DNA of 64,000 nt, taken from NCBI RefSeq assembly GCF_913061305.1, contig NZ_CAJXST010000004.1:62001-126000 (forward strand), read 5' to 3'. The notes under the pieces were generated by a model, which made no database searches, was not told the DNA's origin, and saw only the letters and a program-made list of their open reading frames with translations. The stretch comes from an uncultured Porticoccus sp. (GTDB lineage Bacteria > Pseudomonadota > Gammaproteobacteria > Pseudomonadales > Porticoccaceae). Position numbers and translations under genes: made by a program. Below are positions 28,582 through 44,038 of this stretch, piece by piece (positions within the stretch are counted from its first letter, which is position 1; each line of letters begins with the position of its first letter).

Positions 28582-29192
28582 TGGCGCTAAGTGATTCCTT
28601 TCAGCAATTAAAGGATTTTGATTTTACTGACCTGGATTTTGACAGTATTGGCGTATGGCCCCTTCCTGTCAGAGTGCTGTTGTTGATCGTGGTGTTTTCC
28701 CTGGTGTTGGCCGGTACTTATTACTTCCATGTCAAGGATCTTGGTGTACAGCTGGAGCAATCTAAAGCCCAGGAAGTCAAGTTAAAAAACAACTTTGAAC
28801 AAAAGGCATTCCAGGCGGCAAATCTTGAGGCGTACAGGATTCAGATGGCGGAAGTGGAAAAACTTTTTAGCGCCCTGCTGGCGCAGCTGCCAAGTGATAC
28901 TGAAGTACCTGGATTGCTGGAGGACATTACGGAAATCGGTCATGGTGCAAGCCTGAATATTTCCAGTATTACTCTCCAACCCGAGCGGTCAGCGGAGTTT
29001 TATGTGGAGTTGCCAATAAAAATTGTTGCTGAGGGCGGTTACCACGATGTTGGCGCCTTCGTCAGTGGTGTGGCCGGCTTGCCAAGAATAGTGACCCTGC
29101 ATGACTACAGCTTGTCGACTAAAGGGAGCGGGGGGCTGCTGGCGTTGGAAATCCAAGCCAAAACCTACCGCTACAAGACACAGGAAGACTAG
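28581..29192 (+). CDS. pilO: Type IV pilus assembly protein PilO
   Basis: PilO is the partner of PilN in the periplasmic alignment complex. The 203-residue protein has a short cytoplasmic tail, one membrane helix (LLLIVVFSLVLAGTYYF, about 35-50), a coiled coil and a ferredoxin-like domain starting near LFSALLAQLPSDTEVPGLL. It shares one base with the pilN stop, and pilP follows after 3 bases, so all three are tightly coupled. Confidence 0.96.
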   Translation: MALSDSFQQLKDFDFTDLDFDSIGVWPLPVRVLLLIVVFSLVLAGTYYFHVKDLGVQLEQSKAQEVKLKNNFEQKAFQAANLEAYRIQMAEVEKLFSALLAQLPSDTEVPGLLEDITEIGHGASLNISSITLQPERSAEFYVELPIKIVAEGGYHDVGAFVSGVAGLPRIVTLHDYSLSTKGSGGLLALEIQAKTYRYKTQED

Positions 29193-29195
29193 GAA

Positions 29196-29732
29196 ATGGC
29201 CAAGTTGAAGGGTTTGACTTCTGTTATTGCCGGCTGTGTCCTGCTATTGGGTTGTTCGGGCGATAAAAGCTATAACGATTTGCAAAATTACATGCAAGAG
29301 GTCAAAGCGCGGCCTGTCGGGGAGATTGAGCCCCTGCCCACTTTCCGTTCTCACAAAACTTTCCGATACGGTGCTATCGCCATGCGGAGTCCCTTCGACG
29401 CCCCACTGCTCGCTGGTTCGGCAGAAAGTGTTGCCGGTAGGAGCACGGTAGAGCCACCCAGCGAAAATCGGAAAAGGGAATACCTCGAAAGCTTCAATTT
29501 TGCTGCGTTGTCCATGGTGGGGACCCTTTCCAGGACGGGGCAGATGTGGTCGTTGATCAATGACGGGAGTGGTGGGATTCATCGGGTTACTGTCGGTAAC
29601 TATTTGGGAAAAAATTACGGACGGATTACCTCCATATCGAATGCCAAGGTAGACGTAATTGAAATTGTTCCCGACGGGAAAGGAAACTGGGTAGAGCGTC
29701 CGCGCACCCTGGGTCTGAATGAGAAAGACTAA
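29196..29732 (+). CDS. pilP: Type IV pilus lipoprotein PilP
   Basis: PilP is an inner-membrane-tethered lipoprotein that connects PilN/PilO to the PilQ secretin. The 178-residue precursor has a lipobox LLGC with the lipidated cysteine near residue 20. An unstructured linker containing PLPTF follows. The C-terminal beta-sandwich shows the expected MVGTLSRTGQMWSLINDG and VTVGNYLGKNYG. It lies 3 bases after pilO and 23 bases before pilQ. Confidence 0.95.
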   Translation: MAKLKGLTSVIAGCVLLLGCSGDKSYNDLQNYMQEVKARPVGEIEPLPTFRSHKTFRYGAIAMRSPFDAPLLAGSAESVAGRSTVEPPSENRKREYLESFNFAALSMVGTLSRTGQMWSLINDGSGGIHRVTVGNYLGKNYGRITSISNAKVDVIEIVPDGKGNWVERPRTLGLNEKD

Positions 29733-29755
29733 TCAAGAGGTTTGGGGAAACTGAG

Positions 29756-31903
29756 ATGAAAGGCTATCTGAATAAGAGCATATTGGTACTGGCCGGGTAT
29801 TTGGCCTGTTTGGGCCTGTCATCACAGGTGTTGGCTGAGGTGGTGCTCGAGGATATCAGCTTTGCAACTTTGCCAGGTGGCCGCTTCGAGGTCCGCATGG
29901 ACTTCTCTGATACCCCCCCTGCCCCGGAGGGTTACACGATAGATAACCCGGCCAGAATCGTTCTGGATTTGCCCAGTGTAGCCAGTGCACTGGATCAAAA
30001 GAAATATGCTCTATCCTTCGAAAATGCCAGAAGTGCAGTGGTGTTGGGCACGTCAGACCGTACCCGTGTCATTCTGAATATGCTGAAAATGGCGCCCTAT
30101 GAAACCCGCGTAGATGGAAACAGCATTGTTTTGTTGGTGGGTGCGAGCGATGGTGTTGCCAGAAGTACAATAAGGAAGACCAGTATTGTTGGGGCCGCAG
30201 CTACCGAAGATCGCACCAGCGCACCCACCTACAGTATTGAGGGAATTGATTTCCGCCGTGGCGAAGAAGGTGAAGGCTTGGTGGTCATTGAGCTGTCAAA
30301 TCCAGCGACCAGTATTGATATTTCCCAGTCTGGTGGCGATGTCAAACTGCGTTTCTTCCGCACGATGCTGCCGGAGTCACTCGATCGCCGACTGGATGTG
30401 GTTGATTTTGCCACACCTGTAAAAGAAATTGATGCCAGCTTTGATGGTTCTACCTCGACAGTGTTGATCGATGCTGTTGGTGAATACGATTACATGGCTT
30501 ACCAGACGGATGACCAATATATAGTTAGCCTGAAACCGCTCTCGGAAGAAGAGCTGGAAAATAAAAAATCCAAGTTCGCCTATGTCGGCGAAAAACTGTC
30601 GCTGAATTTTCAGGACATCGAGATCAGATCAGTGCTGCAGTTGATCGCTGACTTTACCGATCTGAATCTGGTAGCCAGTGACACGGTGTCAGGTAGCATC
30701 ACCCTGCGTTTGGAGAATGTTCCCTGGGATCAGGCCCTCGATATTGTGTTAAAGGCGAAAGGGTTGGACAAGCGACAGGAGGGCAACGTGCTGATGGTCG
30801 CCCCGGCGGCTGAAATTGCAGAGCGGGAACGACTTCAGGTTGAAGCCAATAAGCAACTTCAGGAACTGGCGCCACTCAGGACTGAATTTATTCGTGTGAA
30901 ATATGCCGATGCGAAAGAACTTTATGAATTATTTGATGTTCGTGGAGGCAGTAGTGGTGGTAGTTCCGGAAGTCGCACAGCCACAGATAGTATTCTGTCC
31001 GAACGGGGTTCCGCGATTGTCGATAACCGCACCAACACGATTATTCTCACTGATACAGAAGACAAGATTCTTGAGTTCAAGCGGCTGATTGACCAAATCG
31101 ATATCCCGGTGAGGCAAGTTCTGATCGAGGCAAGAATTGTCATCGCCAACCGCGATTTCAGAAAAGAGATCGGCGCGCGGATGGGCTTGCAGGGCCTGCG
31201 CAACCCGGGTAATTCACAGTTCGGTTTCTCGGGCTCATTAGAGGGTTTTGATGGCGGGGTTAACCCGATTGATGCTTTTGATGGCACCCCGGGTATCGGC
31301 TCTATTCTGGTGAATGATGCCGGATTGGGTGTAGATCTTGGTGTGGAAGACCCCAATGGCAGCTTTGCGCTGGAGCTTTTGACCAACAATACGTTCATTG
31401 ACCTGGAGCTCAGCGCGCTGGAAAACGAGGGCAAGGGTGAAATTGTCTCGCAGCCAAAGGTATTGACTGGCGACAAGCAGCAGGCCTCTATAAAAACCGG
31501 TACTGAAATTCCCTATCAGAATGCCACATCAAGTGGTGCCACCTCCACCCAGTTCAAGGAAGCGGTACTCTTGCTTGAAGTGACCCCGCAGATTACGCCG
31601 GATGGTCGTATCGTAATGGATATTAATGTGGCACAGGATTCTGTGGGTGACCTCCTGCCTACCGGAGAGCCTGTTATCGATATTACCCAGGTTGAGACAA
31701 AAGCCATTGTTGGCGATGGCCAGACTCTGGTACTTGGCGGGCTGTTTCAGATGCAGACTGTCAATAATGTGGAGAAGGTTCCGCTGCTGGGTGATGTTCC
31801 CTATCTGGGTCGCCTGTTCCGTCATGATATTGATGATATTCAGAAGCGTGAGATCCTGATTTTCATCACTCCCAAAATACTGAATGAAGCTTTGCTTGAT
31901 TAA
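29756..31903 (+). CDS. pilQ: Type IV pilus secretin PilQ
   Basis: PilQ forms the outer-membrane pore through which the pilus passes. The 715-residue precursor has a signal peptide ending near VLA. Two N-terminal AMIN domains probably bind peptidoglycan. The STN/N0 domain has NFQDIEIRSVLQLIADFTDLN, an N1/KH domain follows, and the C-terminal secretin domain contains IVSQPKVLT and VPLLGDVPYLGRLFR. A Gly/Ser-rich stretch (RGGSSGGSSGSR) separates N1 strands, a common feature. Its TAA stop shares one base with the aroK ATG (TAATG). Confidence 0.97.
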   Translation: MKGYLNKSILVLAGYLACLGLSSQVLAEVVLEDISFATLPGGRFEVRMDFSDTPPAPEGYTIDNPARIVLDLPSVASALDQKKYALSFENARSAVVLGTSDRTRVILNMLKMAPYETRVDGNSIVLLVGASDGVARSTIRKTSIVGAAATEDRTSAPTYSIEGIDFRRGEEGEGLVVIELSNPATSIDISQSGGDVKLRFFRTMLPESLDRRLDVVDFATPVKEIDASFDGSTSTVLIDAVGEYDYMAYQTDDQYIVSLKPLSEEELENKKSKFAYVGEKLSLNFQDIEIRSVLQLIADFTDLNLVASDTVSGSITLRLENVPWDQALDIVLKAKGLDKRQEGNVLMVAPAAEIAERERLQVEANKQLQELAPLRTEFIRVKYADAKELYELFDVRGGSSGGSSGSRTATDSILSERGSAIVDNRTNTIILTDTEDKILEFKRLIDQIDIPVRQVLIEARIVIANRDFRKEIGARMGLQGLRNPGNSQFGFSGSLEGFDGGVNPIDAFDGTPGIGSILVNDAGLGVDLGVEDPNGSFALELLTNNTFIDLELSALENEGKGEIVSQPKVLTGDKQQASIKTGTEIPYQNATSSGATSTQFKEAVLLLEVTPQITPDGRIVMDINVAQDSVGDLLPTGEPVIDITQVETKAIVGDGQTLVLGGLFQMQTVNNVEKVPLLGDVPYLGRLFRHDIDDIQKREILIFITPKILNEALLD

Positions 31904-32427
31904 TGACAAAACCCCACAACATCTTCCTTGTCGGCCCTATGGGGGCCGGCAAGACCACCATTGGCCGACTCCTTTCAAAGACGCTGAAACTTCAATTCAT
32001 TGACCTTGATACCGAGATAGAGAAACGTTGCGGTGCCGATATCCCCTGGATATTCGATGTCGAGGGTGAAACCGGTTTTCGCAAACGGGAAAGCCAGTTG
32101 TTGGATGAAATTACAGCATCTACAGATATCCTCCTTGCGACGGGAGGTGGCGCTGTGCTTCAAGAGCAGAACAGAGCGCTTTTGCAGCAAAGGGGTTACG
32201 TTGTTTATCTGACGGCCTCGGCGGATCAGTTACTGGAGAGGACCGCACACGACCGGAATCGGCCACTACTTCAGGTGGATGATCCCGCCGCTGTCATTGA
32301 TTCCCTGCTTCACGAACGCGACCCCCTCTATCGTGAAATAGCCGATTTGGTGGTTGCTACCGAGCAAAAAAAACCCCAACTCGTCGCTGATGAGATCGCA
32401 AGGATTATTCGCCAGCTAAACAGCTGA
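31903..32427 (+). CDS. aroK: Shikimate kinase
   Basis: AroK phosphorylates shikimate in aromatic amino-acid synthesis. The 174-residue protein has Walker A GPMGAGKTTIGRLL, the shikimate-binding IDLDTEIE and FRKRESQLL, and GGGAV. It is translationally coupled to pilQ by a one-base overlap and followed by aroB 47 bases downstream. The pilQ-aroK-aroB order is widespread in gammaproteobacteria. Confidence 0.96.
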   Translation: MTKPHNIFLVGPMGAGKTTIGRLLSKTLKLQFIDLDTEIEKRCGADIPWIFDVEGETGFRKRESQLLDEITASTDILLATGGGAVLQEQNRALLQQRGYVVYLTASADQLLERTAHDRNRPLLQVDDPAAVIDSLLHERDPLYREIADLVVATEQKKPQLVADEIARIIRQLNS

Positions 32428-32474
32428 TGTGATAAATTCTACCCCCTTTTTTTACTGCTAAAGAGTGACACATC

Positions 32475-33560
32475 GTGGACGCTGCCAATCAGCTCATTGT
32501 CGAACTAGGTGATCGTAGCTATCCAATACATATTGGGGAGGGGCTACTCCAAACGAGCGACGTTTTCGCACCCTATATCAAAGGTGCGCAGGTGTTGGTC
32601 GTGACCAATGAAACCGTTGCTCCCCTATACCTTGGCCCGATTGAAAAAAGTCTGTCCCGTTACCAGGTCGATACGCTGATTCTGCCTGATGGTGAGCGGT
32701 ACAAAACGCTGCAGTATCTCAATAAAATCTATGATCGGTTGCTGGAGAAAAGGCATAACAGAAGTACTACGCTGATTGCTCTCGGTGGGGGTGTTATTGG
32801 CGATATGACCGGTTTTGCTGCCGCCACTTATCAGCGCGGTGTGAATTTCATTCAGGTTCCCACCACGCTGCTCGCCCAGGTTGATTCTTCTGTGGGGGGG
32901 AAAACAGCCGTCAATCACCCGCAGGGAAAAAACATGATTGGCGCGTTTTATCAGCCTGAATGCGTGATTGCCGATACGGCTACCCTGAAGACCTTGCCTG
33001 AAAGAGAGCTCCATGCCGGCCTCGCCGAAGTGGTCAAGTATGGCTTGATCGCCGATGAGGATTTTTTCTGCTGGCTTGAAACCAATGTGGAGCAGTTGAT
33101 GGGCAAGTGTCCCGATTCGCTGGCGGTTGCAATCATGCGCTCCTGTGAAAACAAGGCAAGGATTGTCAGCCAGGATGAGCGGGAGACGGGTATTCGGGCA
33201 ATACTTAACCTTGGCCACACTTTCGGGCACGCCATTGAGACGGCACAATCGTACTCGGATTGGCTGCACGGTGAAGCGATCGCTGCCGGAATGGTTATGG
33301 CGGCTGAGCTATCCAGGTTACTTGGGTGGTTACCTTCTGATGATGTCCTCCGAGCCAGGGAACTGCTTGGTCGGTGTCAACTGCCGCTATGGGCCCCGCA
33401 TACAATGAATGCCGACAGGTTTCTCGATTTGATGGCGGTGGATAAAAAAGTCATGGACGGGAGCCTTCGTCTGGTTCTGCTCAAAGCTATAGGTCAGGCG
33501 ATAGTCACCTCTGATTTCGATCACCAGCTACTGAGAGAGTTGCTGAAAAGCAGGTTATGA
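32475..33560 (+). CDS. aroB: 3-Dehydroquinate synthase
   Basis: AroB makes 3-dehydroquinate from DAHP in the shikimate pathway, using NAD and zinc. The 361-residue protein shows the NAD-binding [11 protein letters not shown], the zinc-site sequences [11 protein letters not shown] and [12 protein letters not shown], and the DGERYKTL loop. The start is a GTG at 32475. In Pseudomonas a DamX/SPOR-domain gene follows aroB; here only 184 bases without a gene separate aroB from gltB. Confidence 0.96.
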   Translation: MDAANQLIVELGDRSYPIHIGEGLLQTSDVFAPYIKGAQVLVVTNETVAPLYLGPIEKSLSRYQVDTLILPDGERYKTLQYLNKIYDRLLEKRHNRSTTLIALGGGVIGDMTGFAAATYQRGVNFIQVPTTLLAQVDSSVGGKTAVNHPQGKNMIGAFYQPECVIADTATLKTLPERELHAGLAEVVKYGLIADEDFFCWLETNVEQLMGKCPDSLAVAIMRSCENKARIVSQDERETGIRAILNLGHTFGHAIETAQSYSDWLHGEAIAAGMVMAAELSRLLGWLPSDDVLRARELLGRCQLPLWAPHTMNADRFLDLMAVDKKVMDGSLRLVLLKAIGQAIVTSDFDHQLLRELLKSRL

Positions 33561-33627
33561 CAGAAAATACTGCTCTGTTTGTCTGTCCAAGCTCCCGACC
33601 CTGAAAGACGTTTCACCCAACAGAAAT

Positions 33628-33656
33628 TTGTGGCGCCCGCTAGTGGCGTGTAAAAT
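33628..33656 (+). promoter_or_regulatory. Candidate sigma-70 promoter of gltB
   Basis: TTGTGG (33628-33633) and TAAAAT (33651-33656) are separated by exactly 17 bases, in the 184-base gap before gltB. It would give a leader of about 80 bases. The prediction rests on sequence and spacing only. Confidence 0.5.
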
Positions 33657-33744
33657 GTGCCTCCTTTTGCCTCCATAAGCTCGGTTGGGCTTTTTTGGTG
33701 CTGTAACCAGCTGTTTTTATTTGTATTTTACCTAGAGTTATATT

Positions 33745-38199
<4,455 letters not shown>

Positions 38200-38215
38200 G
38201 GCTGTTGTTGAGTAA

Positions 38216-39646
<1,431 letters not shown>

Positions 39647-39664
39647 CCACAAGGCTCCAAACCT

Positions 39665-40729
39665 ATGGCATTACTAAAAAATGATCGTTTTCTTCGGGCT
39701 CTGTTGCGCCAACCTGTTGACGTAACCCCGGTATGGATGATGCGTCAGGCGGGCCGGTATTTGCCAGAATACCGCCAGACCCGTTCCGCAGCCGGGGATT
39801 TTATGGCTGTCTGTACCAATCCTGAGTTGGCCTGCGAGGTCACCCTCCAGCCTCTTGAGCGCTACCCGTTAGATGCGGCAATTCTGTTCTCGGATATCCT
39901 CACTATCCCGGATGCCATGGGGCTGGGCCTTTATTTCGAGGCCGGAGAGGGGCCACGTTTCAGAAAACCGGTCAGGACTGAGGCGGATATCGCTAGTCTC
40001 CAGGTGATTGATCCGGCCAGCGATCTTCCCTATGTGCTGGATGCCGTGTCCACCATCCGTCGTGAGCTCAATGGCCGGGTGCCTTTGATCGGGTTTTCCG
40101 GAAGCCCCTGGACCCTGGCAACGTACATGATTGAGGGCGGGAGCAGTCGCGATTTTGCCCGCAGCAAAACCATGCTCTATGACCAGCCGCGGTTGCTCCA
40201 CCAACTACTTGAAAAGCTGGCAGAGTCGGTGATCGCCTATCTCAACGCACAGATAGATGCTGGCGCACAGGCGGTACAGATTTTTGATACCTGGGGCGGT
40301 GCGCTCTCCCATAGTGCCTATCAGGAATTTTCGCTCAATTACATGACCAGGATTGTTGCCGGTCTGACCAAACACAGCGAGGGTCGAGAGGTACCGGTGA
40401 TTCTCTTTACCAAAGGTGGAGGACAGTGGCTTGAAGCCATTGCGGATTCTGGCTGTCATGCGGTCGGATTGGACTGGACGACACATATTGGCCACGCTCG
40501 CCAGCGCATAGGGGACAGGGTGGCGCTGCAGGGAAATATGGATCCGGCGACACTTCGTGCTTCACCTGAAAGAATTCGTCAGGAGGTTGCCGGTATCCTC
40601 AAACAGTTCGGCAGTGGCGAAGGTCATATATTCAATCTTGGTCATGGCATCACGCCAGACATCAGTCCTGAGAAGGCTGGAATTTTTATTGACGCAGTTC
40701 ACAGTTGTTCAGTGAATTACCACAAATAA
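39665..40729 (+). CDS. hemE: Uroporphyrinogen decarboxylase
   Basis: HemE removes four carboxyl groups from uroporphyrinogen III to give coproporphyrinogen III. The 354-residue protein begins [21 protein letters not shown] and carries the hallmark [14 protein letters not shown]. The second signature, [17 protein letters not shown], is also present. It follows gltD by 18 bases, the same order as in Pseudomonas, separate from the hemCDXY operon 21 kb upstream. After it come 161 bases with no gene. Confidence 0.97.
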   Translation: MALLKNDRFLRALLRQPVDVTPVWMMRQAGRYLPEYRQTRSAAGDFMAVCTNPELACEVTLQPLERYPLDAAILFSDILTIPDAMGLGLYFEAGEGPRFRKPVRTEADIASLQVIDPASDLPYVLDAVSTIRRELNGRVPLIGFSGSPWTLATYMIEGGSSRDFARSKTMLYDQPRLLHQLLEKLAESVIAYLNAQIDAGAQAVQIFDTWGGALSHSAYQEFSLNYMTRIVAGLTKHSEGREVPVILFTKGGGQWLEAIADSGCHAVGLDWTTHIGHARQRIGDRVALQGNMDPATLRASPERIRQEVAGILKQFGSGEGHIFNLGHGITPDISPEKAGIFIDAVHSCSVNYHK

Positions 40730-40890
40730 ATCTAAATAAGCTAACCAGTCATCTCATAATTAGACCGACCGTGCATTCCCGGTTGCTATTGATCCGTATC
40801 AGAATACTCTTAAGGATGAAATTTGCCTTGTGTAAAGGCCGTATGACAATAAGGCTTCATTTAAATTTATAAACTTGAGCGTGCATCAGT

Positions 40891-42303
40891 ATGAGCATCA
40901 AGCAGGTCAAGGTCAGTGTCGCAGACATCACGATGGGGATGTATGTCTCTTGTCTTGATCGTCCCTGGAGTCAGACACCCTTTCCTATTCAAGGCCTCCT
41001 TGTTAAAAGTCCCAAGGAGATTAGTGCTCTGCGCAACTACTGTGAATACGTGTATATTGATGTGACCAAAGGCTCAAGTCCGGTAGTTACCATTCAGCAA
41101 CCATCAAAAGTCGGCCCCAGGACTTCCCCCGCTTTATCCACCAGGGTGGCTGGCATGGCCGTCGAAACCTCTCCAATTGACGTCAAGCGTGGTGTATATA
41201 GCCGGGTTGTACCTCTTTCCGAGGAGGTGCAGTACGCCGAAAAGGGGTTGATGCAACTCCGAGGCCATTTTGCCCTGGCCGTAAAACAAATCGCCAAAGG
41301 CCGGGACTTTGATTACCAGGGGTTGAAAGATTCCGTTGGTGACATGGTCAACAGTGTTGTCAGGTGTCCCGATGCCTTTACCTGGCTGCTGCGGCTTCGT
41401 CTCAAAGACCAGCACAGTCATGACCACAGCATGCGTTCAGCCTTGTGGGCAGTGCAGTTCGCCCGCTTTGTCGGTATGCCAAAAGAGGAAATGTCAGTAC
41501 TTTGCCTCGGTACCCTGTTGAAGGATATCGGCAAAATTAAATTGCCCAACGGATTGCTGCGGAAAAGAAAACGTACGCCTGAAGAAGTCACTGAATACCA
41601 AAAGTTTGTCGACTACGGTGTAGAGATGTTGCGCAGCAGCAATGTTGAACCGCGCGTTGTGTCTGTGGTGCGTTTCCACTGCGAGCGTCACGATGGCAGT
41701 GGGTTTCCCGAGGGGTTGCAGGGTGGGAAAATTCCTCTGTTGGCCAGAATTGCCGGTATCGCGACAACCTACGATGCCATTTCAAATCCCCGCGAAGCCG
41801 AGGAGCCGGTGGCGCCATCCCGGGCGGTGAGCCTGCTCTATAACCTGCGGGATAAAAAGTTTCAGGATGACCTGGTGGTGCAGTTTATCCAGTCGATCGG
41901 TCTTTACCCCACGGGTACGCTGGTGGAGTTGACGACCGGAGATGTCGGTATTGTTGTGGAACAACACGCGGAATCCCGTTTGACACCGAAGGTTGCGGTG
42001 TTGGATCAGAAAAAAGCACAGGCTTCAGGTGCCTATATTCTGGTTGATCTCAAGGATGAGGGTTTATCGCGGAGAATTCTGGAGAAAAGTGGCCAGTCAA
42101 AAGCAAAATCCGTTTCCAAGCTGGCTATTGCAAGAGATCTCGATTTGTCCGGTTACGATGTGGACATCGCCGCTGTCAGTGGCATTTTTATGAAAAATGC
42201 GCAACGGGTAATGGAATCGGTTGTTTCTGATAATCCTGAAATTGAAACGCCAGCTCGCCAGGGTGGGTTATATGCCACGCTTCGGGATCGGTTTCGTCTC
42301 TGA
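40891..42303 (+). CDS. DUF3391 / degenerate HD-GYP domain protein
   Basis: The protein has 470 residues: an N-terminal DUF3391 domain (about 3-130), an HD-GYP domain (about 150-345) and a C-terminal extension. HD-GYP domains usually hydrolyse cyclic-di-GMP, but this one has lost key metal ligands. The HD pair reads KD (Lys211-Asp212 in LLKDIGK), the HHE motif reads HCE (263-265), and the HPxxG histidine position reads Phe239 (FVDYG). GYP reads GFP (DGSGFPEGL). The first histidine (HDHSMRSA) remains. Activity is therefore unlikely; a regulatory or binding role is inferred. It is a single gene, closed by a terminator. Confidence 0.88.
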   Translation: MSIKQVKVSVADITMGMYVSCLDRPWSQTPFPIQGLLVKSPKEISALRNYCEYVYIDVTKGSSPVVTIQQPSKVGPRTSPALSTRVAGMAVETSPIDVKRGVYSRVVPLSEEVQYAEKGLMQLRGHFALAVKQIAKGRDFDYQGLKDSVGDMVNSVVRCPDAFTWLLRLRLKDQHSHDHSMRSALWAVQFARFVGMPKEEMSVLCLGTLLKDIGKIKLPNGLLRKRKRTPEEVTEYQKFVDYGVEMLRSSNVEPRVVSVVRFHCERHDGSGFPEGLQGGKIPLLARIAGIATTYDAISNPREAEEPVAPSRAVSLLYNLRDKKFQDDLVVQFIQSIGLYPTGTLVELTTGDVGIVVEQHAESRLTPKVAVLDQKKAQASGAYILVDLKDEGLSRRILEKSGQSKAKSVSKLAIARDLDLSGYDVDIAAVSGIFMKNAQRVMESVVSDNPEIETPARQGGLYATLRDRFRL

Positions 42304-42323
42304 TGGATTGCGGGATTCGATTT

Positions 42324-42352
42324 GGGCCGGCTTAGTGCTGGCCCATTTTTTT
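42324..42352 (+). terminator. Terminator after the HD-GYP gene, overlapping the psd 3' end
   Basis: An 8-bp stem with one G-T pair (42324-42331 and 42337-42344) and a 5-base loop is followed by A and seven T. The loop contains the minus-strand stop codon of psd (42332-42334), so the terminator of one gene is built from the end of the convergent one. Confidence 0.88.
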
Positions 42353-43177
42353 CCCCATTTGAACGGCGGTTCCCGGGCTGCAGATTGCCTCCCAGGCCAC
42401 TGAATTTTCTTCAAATAATAGAATAACGGTTGAGCCAAATTTGAATCGGCCCATTTCCTCCCCTTTTTTGAGAGCGAATTGGCCATCCGAAAACTGTTCT
42501 GTTTTCAGCTTTCCCGGGGGGTAATTTCCCCAGACAGTCTCAATGCCTGCTACCAGCATGGCGCCTACCATGACAACGGCGCAACGACCTGTTTCTGTAT
42601 TGAAAAAACTTACCAGGCGTTCATTTCGGGCAAAAAGGCCATCGATATGCCGGGTTGTGGTTGTATTGACAGAAAACAGTTTGCCGGGGATGTAGCGGCA
42701 ATACTCCAGTGATCCGCTAATGGGCATGTGTACCCGGTGGTAATCTCGGGGAGACAGGTAAATGGTTGCAAACTGCCCATTCAGGAATTGTTCGCTCCGG
42801 GGGCTGTGTTCACCTAATAACGCGTCTACTGAAAAATGCCTGCCCTTTGCCTGAAAAATACGCCCCTGCGTGATAGCCCCCAGCTGACTGATAGTGCCAT
42901 CCGCCGGTGAAACGATACTCCCCGGTGTGTTGTCAATTGGGCGCGACTCGGGTTTCAGTGAGCGCGTGAAGAAGTCATTGAAACTGGCGTAGTCATTGTC
43001 GGAACTACCTACCGCTTCATCCATATTCACGTGATAGGTTTTGATGAATTGTCGGATAAGCAGGTTTTTTGTCCGGGGGTGGGTGCTCTCGGCCAGTTTT
43101 GACACCAGCCGGGACAGCTGGTGTTGTGGGGTCAGCCGTTGCAGGGCAACAAACCACTCGGCAAGAAAATCACTCAC
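42332..43177 (-). CDS. psd: Phosphatidylserine decarboxylase proenzyme
   Basis: Psd makes phosphatidylethanolamine. The 281-residue proenzyme has HRVHMPISG, the DFFTRSLKPE region and the self-cleavage motif FGST, where the serine becomes the pyruvoyl group. I chose the GTG at 43177. It overlaps the rhdA stop (GTGA) and gives an N-terminus of the same length as E. coli Psd, whereas the ATG at 43222 would add 15 unrelated residues inside rhdA. The enzyme is membrane-associated. The rhdA-psd pairing is also seen in Pseudomonas. Confidence 0.94.
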   Translation of the reverse strand: MSDFLAEWFVALQRLTPQHQLSRLVSKLAESTHPRTKNLLIRQFIKTYHVNMDEAVGSSDNDYASFNDFFTRSLKPESRPIDNTPGSIVSPADGTISQLGAITQGRIFQAKGRHFSVDALLGEHSPRSEQFLNGQFATIYLSPRDYHRVHMPISGSLEYCRYIPGKLFSVNTTTTRHIDGLFARNERLVSFFNTETGRCAVVMVGAMLVAGIETVWGNYPPGKLKTEQFSDGQFALKKGEEMGRFKFGSTVILLFEENSVAWEAICSPGTAVQMGKKMGQH

Positions 43178-43986
43178 CGCCCCTGCTCCACGGGTGTGTC
43201 GGATCGATTTCCCCACTCCCACCAGGAGCCATCGTAGGCGCGAATATTACTGAAACCCAGCAGGCGGCCTACTAGATAGGTAAAGCCTGAACGGTGATGT
43301 GACTGGCAGTGGGTGATGGTGGGTTTATCGGGAGAGATACCCACTGTGGCCAGGTATGCGAGGGCATCCTGCCGGAGCCGCATATTGCGCTCACGATCCA
43401 TTAGGCTGGTCCACTCGCAATGAATAGCGCCGGGAATATGGCCACCCTTCTCGGCCATTACTTTTTCTCCCGTATATTCCTCAATGCTGCGGGCGTCCCA
43501 GATTTGTACATCGTCGGTAGCATCCAGCGCCATGATATCCTCGGCGCTGACAATCGCTGCCCGATCAACAGTCACCTCGAATTCGACCACTTCGGGTGGC
43601 GGAACTTCATCGGTGGAGGGAAAGCCCTCGGCGTACCAGGCAATGAGTCCGCCGTTGAGGTACGACCAGTTTTGATGACCGATAACATCCAGTGTCCATA
43701 TCAACCGGCCTGCCCAGCCACCCCCTTCATCATCGTATACCACCACATGTTTGTCGGCCGTCAGGCCGATTCGACTGAACAGTGCATCCAATTGCTCGGG
43801 GGCGGGCAATTTGTTGGGCCATGGTTGACCGCCATTCATCAGCTCTTTGGTCGACACGTGCACAGCACCGGGGATATGTCTCCGGCTGTAAATTTCATCC
43901 TTGCAAACATCAATCAGCAGGATGTCAGGTCGCTCAAGCAGTTCAACCAGTGACTCTGGTTCCAGTAACTTAGGTAGCTCAGACAT
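43174..43986 (-). CDS. rhdA: Two-domain rhodanese (thiosulfate sulfurtransferase, RhdA-like)
   Basis: This is a tandem-domain rhodanese of 270 residues. The first domain lacks a catalytic cysteine loop and is structural (IDVCKDEIYSRRHIPGAVH). The second has Cys227 in the loop CQSHHRSG, very close to the CQTHHRS loop of Azotobacter RhdA. It transfers sulfane sulfur from thiosulfate or a similar donor. The ATG at 43986 has GGGAG five bases upstream; an in-frame ATG at 43998 lacks this. Its stop overlaps the psd start by four bases. Confidence 0.92.
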   Translation of the reverse strand: MSELPKLLEPESLVELLERPDILLIDVCKDEIYSRRHIPGAVHVSTKELMNGGQPWPNKLPAPEQLDALFSRIGLTADKHVVVYDDEGGGWAGRLIWTLDVIGHQNWSYLNGGLIAWYAEGFPSTDEVPPPEVVEFEVTVDRAAIVSAEDIMALDATDDVQIWDARSIEEYTGEKVMAEKGGHIPGAIHCEWTSLMDRERNMRLRQDALAYLATVGISPDKPTITHCQSHHRSGFTYLVGRLLGFSNIRAYDGSWWEWGNRSDTPVEQGR

Positions 43987-44038
43987 AATTACTCCCATTC
44001 ACGCGAGGCGCGATTGTAACATCAAAAAACCCACGACT

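Noticed and set aside
32625-33269. A 214-codon minus-strand frame across aroB
   Set aside because: It is a shadow of aroB; no start signal, leader or known motif.
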